Source: Symsagittifera roscoffensis
Taxonomy: Eukaryota; Xenacoelomorpha; Acoela; Convolutidae
Assembly: GCF_963678635.1 (NCBI RefSeq)
Contig: NC_087068.1
Coordinates: 18,169,872-18,233,871, forward strand
Length of the DNA stretch: 64,000 nt
Reading direction: 5' to 3'
Positions 22,660 through 33,839 of the stretch are shown here, piece after piece. Below the pieces are notes generated by a model. It was not told the DNA's origin and ran no database searches. It saw only the letters and a list, made by a program, of their open reading frames with translations. The position numbers and the translations under genes are program-made. Each line of letters begins with the position of its first letter. Positions within the stretch are counted from its first letter, which is position 1.

Positions 22660-23220
22660 AATGAACTTTCAAAATTTCAACTCATTAAATACCCAGCCCG
22701 TCAAGCAAGTAGGCAGCACCACTCTATCATTTTCATCTTCACGCCGTCTGGTCAATTCTGGTAGCTATTGGAGGGAAATCTCTTGGGTCGGATCGTTCCA
22801 AATCCGAGTAACCCCTGTTGTCTGTCGAGCGCAATTGAGGCTGCAACTATAGCGTCGGCTCCCAACGTTGGCTCTTCGGCATTCATCTTCACCCGAGATT
22901 TTTGCGTTCAACCAAAGCACGTATTTTCACAACTACAATCCAGAATATAGCCCGCACAGGAGGGCCAATGTAGATTCAGGGGATTACTTCTCTGAGTGCG
23001 TTCACGCTCTAACTTAACTTTCCGCAAAGTGGTCCCTTGGGTAATGAAATCAGCGGGGCAACCGAAATTCACTATTATCCAGAACTCCGAAAGTGTTAAG
23101 TTGGTGGCTGTTATTCTGTGCAGTACCATAATGCTCGTCCCTTTCGTCACTGATCTTGTGAATGTATCGCTCGCTCTCGCTTTTGAATTTCGCTGTATTC
23201 GCTTTAGAATATAGAAAAAA
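22660..23220 (-). other. Less AT-rich block of unknown nature
   Basis: Base composition differs from the surroundings and partial open frames exist on the minus strand (for example ERYIHKISDERDEHYGTAQN, and 22908-23150 with FWIIVNFGCPADFITQGTTL). I see no domain or splice model. It may be a decayed exon or element. Confidence 0.3.
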
Positions 23221-23263
23221 AACCTACTGCTTCACAAAATGGTAACAACCTAGCTAAACTTAC

Positions 23264-23345
23264 AGACTTGGGTTGCCTTCATCCAGCCTGCACCGGATAC
23301 AGTACCTGCAGCTGAAGCAAATTGCTTCACGCTTCGGCTCAATGG
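23264..23345 (-). CDS. GHITM: Second copy of the GHITM 82-nt exon (possible alternative exon)
   Basis: Acceptor TTTCAG and donor GTAAGT are intact, length is again 82 nt, the frame is open: PLSRSVKQFASAAGTVSGAG then WMKATQV. It differs from the 20449 copy at only about five residues. Flanking intron also aligns (TTACAGACTTG, GCGAAGTCGGT). It lies 2.8 kb upstream in the transcript direction. Confidence 0.7.
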
Positions 23346-23635
23346 CTGAAAATGAAAAATATATATATGCGAAGTCGGTATATTTTGCTTAGAGACATCT
23401 TTTCATAACTATTTTCTGTGTTCTCTTTATGGGGAGGATGGAGTACTTCCATTAAGGCTAAAAATTGTCAAAGTTTCATCGTTTCAAGATCGAAATAGAG
23501 TTTTTTTCACGTAGCCACAATCAAATACGCGCGAAAAATTGTCATCTCCACCAGCCACTTAAGTTTCGATGAATAAAATTTTGGTGGAACGCTAACATGC
23601 AGCGCGATTTTGGATTTAGTCAGCATCGTGGAATT

Positions 23636-23905
23636 AGTCAGTGAAGTAAGAAAAAGCGGAAAAAATCTTCGAATTGGGGAAAATTCGGCTACGTATCGGG
23701 TTCGATCCTGTGACCTAGAGATTATGAGTCTCATGCATTGAACATTCAACCACGGACGATCAACAAACACTAACCACAAAAAAAGAGGAGAACAGATGCT
23801 ATGAAATTTCCAATGCTACAGATCGAGATTATAGCAAAAGTGTCACCAAAATAGGCTGTTTATATCCGAGTTAGGTTTTAAAAAAGCAGGTTGGTACTAG
23901 CACTA
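23636..23905 (-). repeat. SINE copy, degraded
   Basis: Blocks in the family order: GGCTACGTATCGGGTTCGAT (B box on the other strand), GACCTAGAGATTATGAGTCT, AGAACAGATGCTATG, and the leader CGAGTTAGGTTTTAAAAAAG. The 3' tail with the hairpin is missing. Confidence 0.55.
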
Positions 23906-24507
23906 TAGGCTAGCAAGTGTATTGATTACAGTAAATTAATATGATTCGAACAAAAAAATCGGTCTATAAATATGAATTATTTCGACTCATTCAACAAACT
24001 TGATATATGTAATGGAATTTGGGGAACGGTTTTTAGCATTAAAAGTGAAATTTAGGTCTTTTAGCAGACTTCGAGTGACAGCTTTCTGAAGGCGGCAAAA
24101 GTTGACTGAGTGAAGTAAAATGGAGGGTAATCTGGGGTCGAGTCCCTAATTAAGACAACTTACTCACGGTTTGGCAACGACTCTAAGCAAAGCAAAATAG
24201 TTTAACAGCAAACACTGACTCACGCGCATGTATTTTTCTTCTTCTTCTTTAAGCTGACGCAATACAATATAAGTTTCTCAGACCAATGCAAGTCAATTTA
24301 GAAGGCAACATAATCGAGCCCAAATTCTATGATTATAAATTAGCTAACCCTAGCCTTTTGCTTTTTATTTCATAGTTGATACAAACACACTCAGGCAAAG
24401 AAGATTTGCTAGTGATCAAATCATTAAACTAGTGTATAACTAGGTAGGTTATCATCTCAGGAAATTAGACGACAAGCAAATTAGACGGCTGCAAAAAAAA
24501 ACGAAAA

Positions 24508-24542
24508 AAAGTGTGTTTGTGTGTGTGTGTGTGTATATATAT
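24508..24542 (+). repeat. (TG)n/(TA)n microsatellite
   Basis: Run of GTGTGTGT continuing into TATATATAT, just before the nested SINE inside the MITE. Confidence 0.9.
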
Positions 24543-24554
24543 CAAAAACTTTAA

Positions 24555-24895
24555 TACATAGAGGCGAAGCTGCGCTTCGCAAACAATAGCGAGAACACGA
24601 CAAAAAGCAGATCTATAAAAGCAAAAGAAAAAAGTAGAAATTAGCCTCGAATTACTATAAATTCGGCTACGTCTCGGACTCGAACCTATGACCTACTGCG
24701 ACCAAGAGAAAATGAGTCTCACGCACAAAGCACTCAATTAATGACATACGCTAGACACAAATAAAGCAGAGAACAGATGCTATGCAAATTCCAATGGTAC
24801 AGTGAAACTTCCATAAAATAAAACGCTTTTAATGAACTTTTTTATTTGCGAGTTAGGTTAGAAGAAAAGTAGGTTCGTACTATTACACTAACGGT
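24555..24895 (-). repeat. SINE copy inside MITE
   Basis: Tail AGAGGCGAAGCTGCGCTTCG (a hairpin), body AAGTAGAAATTAGCCTCGAA, head region GGACTCGAACCTATGACCTA and leader TTTGCGAGTTAGGTTAGAAG. Read on the minus strand it runs leader, head, body, tail, like the 8322 copy. Confidence 0.65.
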
Positions 24896-25199
24896 CGCAA
24901 GCTCGCTGTGTGATAAAAGATTTATAAAAACGTTTATCCGATTATTATCAAACATTTTTGAAACGCATACATTATACAATTGAGAAAAATTGATTCGCAT
25001 TTAAGAAAACTCGAGCGAAACTTAATTTTAGTCAGCGAAATTTAGTTGTAGGCAGTAGATATATTTCACACACTTTAACAATACAATTCCGTCTAATTTC
25101 CCATATTTGTAGTTTTGCATTGACGTCGTCTAAATTCATATTTTTGGTCACGTCTAATTTGCTTTTCGTCTATATTCCTAGACCCCGACTATACTACAG

Positions 25200-25407
25200 A
25201 AAGAATCGAGCTACACAACTCTTTATTCGTGGACGACAATGACTCGCGTTTGTCCTTCTTTCTATACGCGCATGAGTGCTCAAAATGCCTTATGCAACTG
25301 GTGAACAGAGAAATAGTGACCATGAAGGCCCTATTCATAGGCCAAGTGCGCAACATAGACATGCCACAATTGATCAAGGCTAAGCGTATTATGGACCACG
25401 CAACAAA
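25200..25407 (+). CDS. Orphan exon candidate, unknown protein
   Basis: Between CTACAG and GTAAGG lies an open 208-nt stretch (phase 2 at both ends) encoding RIELHNSLFVDDNDSRLSFF, LYAHECSKCLMQLVNREIVT and MKALFIGQVRNIDMPQLIKA. Codon choice is balanced, unlike the AT-rich flanks. I do not recognise the protein and found no partner exons. The opposite strand is also open, so strand is not certain. It begins 21 nt from the end of the 24459-25179 MITE. Confidence 0.35.
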
Positions 25408-26194
25408 GTAAGGGTTGAAAAGTAAGGTAGGTGCCATAACATTGGCACAATTTCAGATATGTTGCCACGCAACCAAGAGTCTTCTTCCACTCTTTGAAAA
25501 TGAAGCAAGAGTCAGCGTTCTTGATTCAAAAGTAATCAAGGGCTGTTTTAGAAGCAACCAGGGGTAAAAATTCGCTGTCTAGGTGATGTGGACTAAGCCA
25601 GTTAATGCCTGTCAATGAGTGGGTTAACCAAATGTGGTGGAAACTCAGTTGCGCTAGCTTGTGTTTAAGTTTAGATAACATGCTTTGGGTGACCAGTCAA
25701 TGGACAGAATGGTCTAAGAGCAGAAAAGCGGACAAATATTAATTTATACGGGCAAAGCTAATCCATAAAACAATTATTAGAACCGTCAATTATGCCAAGG
25801 AAATGAATTTTTTTTCATTAATTGAGTAATTTCATTTGTAGAACTTTAAGTAAAAAAAAATAGAACTTGTAGAACTTTTAGTCAACAAAAATAAAGATCA
25901 CATTACTCAATGTAGGCATCATCTATTCGCTTCGTTGGTAAAATTGACAATTCTAAGACTTCTTTTTACCAGTTAGCTTATAAAAATTAATAGTTTTCTG
26001 ATTTTCTGCTCATGGATCAGCTCTGCTCTTATACCATTCTGCTTAGTGCTCCGCCTGCCATGCTTTGATTCTTCTTTTGCTGTTATCACTAAAACCATGT
26101 TCTTGTTGAGGTTGTGAATTCATTTCATTCATTCAATGAATCTATTCCCTTCACAACTCACGGTGTATAAAAAAAAACATATCAAAGGGTCAAA

Positions 26195-26545
26195 TTAGTA
26201 GCGGTTTTATGGGGGGGTGGGAGCGTCCGCCGCCCACCCCCCTCAGGAATTAGACCCCCTGCCGACCCAAAGAGTCCTCCCTTTGTACTATTTTGAGATA
26301 ACTATTTTTGGCTGCCTCTCCTTAAAATTTTTCTAAAGGAGCCTTTGGGGCCAATCTATCCTAATTTTGAGGGGGGAGCGCGCGCCGAAAAAAAGCGATT
26401 TTTTGGTAGACATTTTCCAATAAGTGCCTAAAAATGCCTTTTTAAAACTTTTTTTTCAAAAATTTGCCTGCGACGCATAAAATTTCGTCAAATTAGAGTC
26501 TTTACAGTGGTTTGGGAGAGCTCAGAAAATCAATTTGGTCGATAC
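26195..26545 (+). repeat. hAT-type MITE relative, ends lost
   Basis: Aligns with the minus strand of 21862-22241 and with 48782-49165: GACCCCCTGCCGACCCAAAG, TTTTGAGGGGGGAGCG, CGCCGAAAAAA, TTTGGGAGAGCTC and AATCAATTTGGTCGA. Neither terminal CAGGGGCGG is preserved. Confidence 0.7.
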
Positions 26546-26566
26546 TCGCCAGAGGCGCTACGACTA

Positions 26567-27412
26567 TTAGTTTTCCCACTTTTTAACCACTACAGATGTC
26601 TTAATGCTTTTCATCAAATCTTCTTGGAATTTGGCAAGCAACTCGGTCGTTTCTTGAGACATCGAGTAATCCATATTTTGAATCTCAAGAAATTTGAGTT
26701 CCGCTTCTTTGTTCTTCACTTCGGTCAACTGATTTTCTTTTTCCTTGATGTGGACGACCAAATTTCCCTCAGAGCTAGACAATAACTCTCTTAATTCGTT
26801 TTGACAATTTAAGAGCGCTTCGACATTTTCTGCTGATTCTCTTTCGACTTCCAAAGTCTTCTCGTGTTCCAATCTGACATGATCTGAGATTTTCTGCTTT
26901 ATGCTATCAATTTCCGACGAAAAATCAAGAAAAAATTTCTCGAAGCGATTGGCTCGCGATTCATTGCCTTCATGAAGCCTTTCTTTAGTACCACGCACAA
27001 TTTTCTCATAGGAGTCCAGATCTGAAAGCATCTCAAAGACGTTCGACCTCACTTGGGAAGCCTTGTCTTTTATGGGCATAATGTTGTGGTTAACGTGCTT
27101 TGACAGACAATTAGTGCACATAAGGCCTTCACAATTTGTACAATACATAGAGCACAAGTTCTTGTGCATTTGACAAACAGCTGGTTTAAGTGAACTATGA
27201 TCCGATATATCATGACCTTTTCTCAAATGTGCAACTATACATGAATCACAAAGAAACGGTAGAGCATTCGCAGTCTCCAATTTATCTGTACATGATGCGC
27301 ACTTGAACATGCTCTCCAGTTCGTAATTTTCCAAGCATGATTCGCATTTTGCTTCTGAGAACTTTTTCGTCGATGGATCGTCGGATTCCGAACTTTGCTC
27401 TGGTTGCTCCAT
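26567..27412 (-). CDS. B-box zinc finger and coiled-coil protein (TRIM-like, no RING)
   Basis: Uninterrupted 281 codons from ATG at 27412. Residues about 23-72 form a B-box1-like finger (CESCLENYE, CASCTDKLE, FLCDSCIVAHLRKGH). Residues about 80-112 are B-box2 (CQMHKNLCSMYCTNC, MCTNCLSKHVNHN). Residues about 115-275 are charged and coiled-coil-like (LEHEKTLEVERESAENVEAL). No RING precedes and no NHL, SPRY or FN3 domain follows, so it is shorter than most TRIM proteins. Such proteins act as scaffolds or ubiquitin ligase partners; the role here is unknown. The stop is about 22 nt from a MITE remnant, so the 3' part may have been lost, or further exons exist. Confidence 0.75.
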   Translation of the reverse strand: MEQPEQSSESDDPSTKKFSEAKCESCLENYELESMFKCASCTDKLETANALPFLCDSCIVAHLRKGHDISDHSSLKPAVCQMHKNLCSMYCTNCEGLMCTNCLSKHVNHNIMPIKDKASQVRSNVFEMLSDLDSYEKIVRGTKERLHEGNESRANRFEKFFLDFSSEIDSIKQKISDHVRLEHEKTLEVERESAENVEALLNCQNELRELLSSSEGNLVVHIKEKENQLTEVKNKEAELKFLEIQNMDYSMSQETTELLAKFQEDLMKSIKTSVVVKKWEN

Positions 27413-27764
27413 TTCGAGAATTTAATCTTTTCACATACAAATCAGAATCGGATCTAAAAAGAATCAACATATCTCTATATCATAGAAACTGCCATGTTTT
27501 AAAAACACGGCAAAAAATGAATCGTCTTTGGCTATAATGCTCAGTAAAACGCAATGAGTGTTCAATAACACTTTTCTCCGTGTTCCTCAAAACCTGTTTC
27601 TAAAAAGACGTATTAATTCATTTCCAAGTCCCTAATCAAGCTTTTGGCTCGGCTATTCACCCATTTTAGTGTTCAACGCAGCGATTAAGGGTAGCATTGC
27701 TTCACCTGCGATACCACAAACATAGCATTGTATGAAATCCACTGAGTCGGAAAAAATTTGGGTA
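27413..27764. other. Upstream region of the B-box gene
   Basis: No coding sense seen. Presumably the 5' flank and promoter of the B-box gene, up to the start of the 2.09-kb duplication. Confidence 0.4.
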
Positions 27765-29853
27765 AAACTTTCAATTTTGATAAAACTAAAACACGTCGAG
27801 AAACAAAATCGCCAGCGTTAAACAAGTAATAATGAAAGTTTATCCAGCGGCACCTAAGCCAAAAAAGTTGATATAACTCCCTTTAAGCCGAAAATAAATT
27901 AATTGTCATCAAAGTTCTCAATTTTTACGCCCACTTCGTGAAACTGATGGAAGGATACAAATATATTTTTTCACTTCAAACGACCCAAAAATAGGTGACA
28001 TAAATGATAAACAATTGAGGCCAAACAAAACCTTCAAGTGAAAAAATACAAAAAGGAAATTATAACAAAGACCAGATTTAGTTACTTGCAAATTGATGCA
28101 ATTAATCAAAAACACTTTCAATTACAATGAAGTTGCTTACAGCACAAAAAAATTTAATCCGAGAAAATGTATCTGGCTATCAGATAGTTGAATAGAAGAT
28201 TGGCTTGAGGGCTAGACAAAATGGCTACAGCGGGAAACTAAACATCACCCCGCGATAATTTCAAAATTTTTGAAATTTGAAAAAAAAATTGTTCAATCGG
28301 AGTTTTAATATATTTTTTTGAAAGATCAAAAAAAAACGTCAAGTGTCAATAACTAAAAAGTTCGAGCAACCATTGATATGTAGGCCATATCTACAACTGC
28401 TGAGAGTACTCGGAAATTACTCCAACAAAGGTTCGAGAAATAAGTAATTTTTCAATTTAAATTTTTTTGGAAGATTTAAAAAATCATAAAAAACGCCATA
28501 TCTCAAAAATTAAAATGCTTTAAACAGTCACGCTTGAAAAACAAATATGAACTTCCTGACATTACTTTGACACACCTCACCAACCAGTTGAGCATTTCAA
28601 AGTTAGTGGAATTGTTTTTAAATCTAACTTTTGAATAAAATCATTAAAAACGGCATATCTCGGAAACTATAAGGTTTTGAGAAGTCATGATTGGCGCAAG
28701 ACTTGGAACCTCTGACAATACCCTAACAGCATCCTAGTATAGGGTTGAGAACTTCAAATTTTGAGAAGTTTTGAAATCCAATAATTCTTAAAAGCTTTCA
28801 AAAATCATTAAAAAATGCCATTTCTCGGTGACTTGGAAAAAGAACAAGTTTTTCAGATTTGGAAGCCAAATTTAACACCCCAGGGATAACCCTTGTAGCA
28901 CCCAATTATGGAGTTGCTAAATTCAAACTTGGAGAATTAAACGCTGAAACGGAAACGCCCGTTACACAATGAATAAATGGATGAGTCCAACCTCTACACT
29001 ACACTACACTTCATTGCCCGCCTCCTCCCCAGGCATCATGGTTAAAGTCTTGCAGTCTGGCCTTTCAAATTGCCTAGCATTCATGTACTGGAAAATCGAA
29101 AAAATATCTGAAGCATTTCAACATTCGATATAGCTTAAGCATGCAAAAATTCTTTCGTTAAACATGCAAAAATTAATGGGCTTTGAGACAGTGAGATACG
29201 GGTCACACGCAATTAAATATAGATCAGGCCAGCGAGTTCTTTTTTTCCGACTTGAAACTCGGAAACAAATTTCATCCTCTGGGAGAGCTGAAAAATAAAA
29301 GGCTCATTTGACAACAGAATCTGCACAAGTTTTTACTGGTCATTGTATTTTGCCTTTTTTTATCTAATGAAATTGAGATGACCATAACAAGATATCGAAG
29401 ATTAGACCGCTTAAAAAAACCAACTCTGATCAACTGTTGAAACTTTTTCCTGAAAAAAAGAACACAAAAAATATATGTACATTTACATTAAAACAAATTA
29501 AGTGAGGCAAAAAACGGAAGAAGAAAATTTTTTGTTAAACCTCATCAGCCTCTATATATACAAACATGACTTCTCGTATCAGGGTGAAGCCCTGAATGTT
29601 TCGACTGCCTTTTAAGGTGTATGCAGCAATAATAACATGAAAAAATGTAATAAAACAAAACGATGTTTTTTAAATAGGATTTTTTTTAGTGAAAATCATC
29701 CCCCACACGCCATATAAAAAACAAAGTGATAGATTTAGCTCCTAGTAACAAACCAATTAGGGCAAATAGGCTTCCTTCAACCAATTTGGAACGATTTCTT
29801 AGACGCATTAAATCTCCGCTTACGCGTTAATAGCTCGAAATATATCGCGCGTT
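27765..29853 (+). repeat. 2.09-kb tandem duplication, unit 1
   Basis: Nearly identical to 29854-31940 over the whole length, offset 2089-2090. Noncoding in all frames. Inside are about three or four degenerate repeats with a core like AATCATTAAAAACGGCATAT and CTCGGAAACT (near 28485, 28640, 28797), spaced about 155 bp. Its last 280 bp match dispersed copies near 45955-46310 and 47120-47290. Confidence 0.9.
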
Positions 29854-31940
29854 AAACTTTCAATTTTAATAAAACTAAAACACGTCGAGAAACAACATCG
29901 CCAGCGTTAAACAAGTAATAATCAAAGTTTATCCAGCGGCAACTGAGCAAAAAAAAATTGATATAACTCCCTTTAAGCCAAAAATAAAATAATTGTCATC
30001 AAAGTTCTCAATTTTTACGCCCACTTCGTGAAACTGATGGAAGGAAACAAATATATTTTTTCACTTCAAACGACCCAAAAATAGGTGACATAAATGATAA
30101 ACAATTGAGGCCAAAAAAAACCTTCAAGTGAAAAAATACAAAAAGGAAATTATAACAAAGACCAGATTTAGTTACTTGCAAATTGATGCAATTAATCAAA
30201 AACACTTTCAATTACAATGAAGTTGCTTACAGCACAAAAAAATTTAATCCGAGAAAATGTATCTGGCTATCAGATAGTTGAATAGACGATTGGCTTGAGG
30301 GCTAGACAAAATGGCTACAGCGGGAAACTAAACATCACCCCGCGATAATTTCAAAATTTTTGAAATTTGAAAAAAAATTGTTCAATCGAAGTTTTAATAT
30401 ATTTTTTGAAAGATCAAAACAAAAACGTCAAGTGTCGATAGCTAAAAAGTTCGAGCAACCATTCATATGTAGGCCATATCTACAACTGCGGAGAGTACTC
30501 GGACATTACTCCAACAAAGTTTCGAGAAATAAGTAATTTTTCAATTTAAAATTTTTTGGAAGATATAAAAAATCATAAAAAACGCCATATCTCAAAAATT
30601 AAAATGCTTTAAACAGTCACGCTTGAAAAACAAATATGAACTTTCTGACATTACTTTGACACACCTCACCAACCAGTTGAGCATTTCAAAGTTAGTGGAA
30701 TTGTTTTTAAATCTAACTTTTGAATAAAATCATTAAAAACGGCATATCTCGGAAACTATAAGGTTTTGAGAAGTCATGATTGGCGCAAGACTTGGAACCT
30801 CTGAAAATACCCTAACAGCATCCTAGTATAGGGTTGAGAACTTCAAATTTTGAGAAGTTTTGAAATCCAATAATTCTTAAAAGCTTTCAAAAATCATTAA
30901 AAAATGCCATTTCTCGGTGACTTGGAAAAAGAACAAGTTTTTCAGATTTGGAAGCCAAATTTAACACCCCAGGGATAACCCTTGTAGCACCCAATTATGG
31001 AGTTGCTAAATTCAAACTTGGAGAATTAAACGCTGAAACGGAAACGCCCGTTACACAATGAATAAATGGATGAGTCCAACCTCTACACTACACTACACTT
31101 CATTGCCCGCCTCCTCCCCAGGCATCATGGTTAAAGTCTTGCAGTCTGGCCTTTCAAATTGCCTAGCATTCATGTACTGGAAAATCGAAAAAATATCTGA
31201 AGCATTTCAACATTCGATATAGCTTAAGCATGCAAAAATTCTTTCGTTAAACATGCAAAAATTAATGGGCTTTGAGACAGTGAGATACGGGTCACACGCA
31301 ATTAAATATAGATCAGGCCAGCGAGTTCTTTTTTTCCGACTTGAAACTCGGAAACAAATTTCATCCTCTGGGAGAGCTGAAAAATAAAAGGCTCATTTGA
31401 CAACAGAATCTGCACAAGTTTTTACTGGTCATTGTATTTTGCCTTTTTTTATCTAATGAAATTGAGATGACCATAACAAGATATCGAAGATTAGACCGCT
31501 TAAAAAAACCAAGTCTGATCAACTGTTGAAACTTTTTCCTGAACAAAAGAACACAAAAAATATATGTACATTTACATTAAAACAAATTAAGTGAGGCAAA
31601 AAACGGAAGAAAAATTTTTTTGTTAAACCTCATCAGCCTCTATATAAACAAACATGACTTCTCATATCAGGGTGAACCCCTGAATGTTTCGACTGCCTTT
31701 TAAGGTGTATGCAGCAGTAATAACATGAGAAAATGTAATAAAACAAAACGATGTTTTTTAAAAAGGATTTTTTCAAGTGAAAATCATCCCCCACACGCCA
31801 TATAAAAAACAAAGTGATAGATTTAGCTGCTAGTAACAAACCAATTATGGCAAATAGGCTTCCTTCAACCAATTTGGAACGATTTCTTAGACGCATTAAA
31901 TCTCCGCTTACGCGTTAATAGCTCGAAATATATCGCGCGT
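29854..31940 (+). repeat. 2.09-kb tandem duplication, unit 2
   Basis: Differs from unit 1 by scattered single bases and one- or two-base length changes only, estimated above 98% identity by eye. Ends at the ATATATCGCGCGTTAA junction, after which the sequence becomes unique. Confidence 0.9.
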
Positions 31941-33839
31941 TAATTGTCCCAAATCGGCCATCGGTGAAATATCTTTTTAATTTCGAGCTCAGGACAAAAA
32001 TAACTTTTGAATGATATAAAAAATTCAAACTGAAGGCATCCACACTAACTTTGCATGTAACAAATCGCAAAGCAGAAAACTATATTTATGTGTAAGTTAT
32101 GTATTTCAAAAATTTGCGAGATATATTGAGTTAAAAAAATTTCTGAAATCGAGTTTTTATTATTGCTATGTTGTTTGAGACAAATAGCTTTTTTCGATTA
32201 ATTTGATGAATTAAAAACACATCAACTGTTTTAACTTACTACTATTCGAAGCATATGCTATTAAAAAGCTGAATATAGGCCCAAAAAAGTGGCACCATTA
32301 TTTGCGACTTAGTCTGACGCTAGTGTAAAAGAGAACAATTCACGAGGGGTGCAAAAAGAAATAGGTCATGCTTGCCGGATTCGAACCAAGAGCTTTGTAG
32401 TTTCAGGTATAAAAGTTAGCGCTAGACAGAAATTGCCGAAGCATTTGTGGAATTTGAATTTAAAATGAAGTGAACAAATGATTCTGTTAGACAAACTTTT
32501 ATCATGGAAACACAGAAATAAAGTCTAGATTCCGATTTGCCATAAACCATGCTAGTCGCAAAATTAATTAAAGCCCATTAGAGTATTTGGGGAAAGAGAA
32601 ATGGTTACTTTCGGTTTTTGCGCAATATCAGAATTCTGACCATGCTGAGCTACTTGCAGAATAACAAGCTAATCTTTTTATAATCAATTGAATAAATTAT
32701 TAAGAAGGCGGGATTTTATCGGAATTCATAATCAAAAAAAATATGGGGTAATGAGGCTAAAAAAAAACAACCAAAAAGTTTCCTTGAAACGCACAAAATG
32801 AAAATCCCGTCCAATAAGTTTTAATGCGAAAACTTAATTACGAAAAGTTGCAGCATACTTCGAGCTAAAAAAAATTGCGCTTCATCAAAACTAGATTCAG
32901 CATCAAAAATACAAAGCAAAAAAAGCAGGCCAACTAGTACAAAAAACAATGAAGAAACTACCGCAAAAAAAACTTTAGTTTTAGAAAAACAAGTCGAGGC
33001 ACAACTACCAGTCCTAAATAAGTTAGGAAACATAACTTGAACACACGGCTGTTGAGCAAAAAAGTTTTAAAAATTCCATAACGCCCGCCTAATCACAAAC
33101 GCATAAAATTTTAATTTCGCTCATCAAAGACGCCTTATGAGGCAACTAAAGCAATATAAAATAAGCCGAAGAAACCATTCAAATATAAAAACATTTTTTA
33201 AAAATTCTACAAAAACATAAGAATATATCAACTCGATTTTCAATTATAGTAGGCATTGTTTAAATAAAAAGAAAAATCCATGCCTTGGAAAGTTAGCCGA
33301 TAAAAATAGGCAGTCAAAAGATAGTTCCAAAATCCATGCCTTGGAAAGTTAGCCGATAAAATAGGCAGTCAAAATGATTTTTTTCAGGATCAAAAAAATT
33401 TGATTGAAAAAGATCGTATCCCATCAGAAACGAATATTTTCGATTGAGAGCAAAACTCAAACTCGAGCGCTCATAATTCATTTCTACTGAATCAGCATTT
33501 GCCATTTCAAAAATTTGAAAAGTAAGAACGTATAGAGTATAGAGAAAGTTGATAATTAGAAAAAATTTTAGTTCCCGTTTAGAAGACACTTGATCTCACA
33601 AGTGTATTTAACATTCTATATGACTGTTAGCAGCTCTTCAACCAACTCCAATGAGGCGATCAAGAGTTCCGGAAAAAAAAGATCAATCAGATTTCAGGAA
33701 TTTTCTAATGGTTTACTAGAGAAATAAAACAAGTATTTTGACAAACGCAGTCGTAATTAATTACTTGATGTGGGACACTTAAGATCATCATTATTATTAT
33801 AATTTTACAGACTACATAAGCGAGTCTGAAGGGATTGCT
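31941..33839. other. Noncoding stretch with a SINE-like head and a short tandem repeat
   Basis: No gene seen. Near 32365-32425 the minus strand shows a B-box-like GGTTCGAATCCGGCAAGC and an A-box-like TAGCGCTAACTTTTATA, a second SINE type. At 33277-33377 the block CATGCCTTGGAAAGTTAGCC occurs twice, 55 bp apart. Confidence 0.5.

Larger units (their letters stand above)
24459..25179. mobile_element. MITE with repeated CGTCTAATTT ends and a nested SINE
   Basis: Left end AGGAAATTAGACGACAAGCA plus AATTAGACG and right end CGTCTAATTTGCTTTTCGTC plus TATATTCCT are inverted copies of about 28 bp. The motif CGTCTAATTT or a close variant repeats at the right end (about 25089, 25128, 25151, 25168). A SINE copy at 24555-24895 sits inside. 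No open frame for a transposase; family unknown. Confidence 0.6.

Noticed and set aside
28000-30211. The repeated 67-codon frame in the 2.09-kb units as a duplicated gene
   Set aside because: It is present twice only because the whole unit is duplicated; composition is that of noncoding AT-rich DNA.
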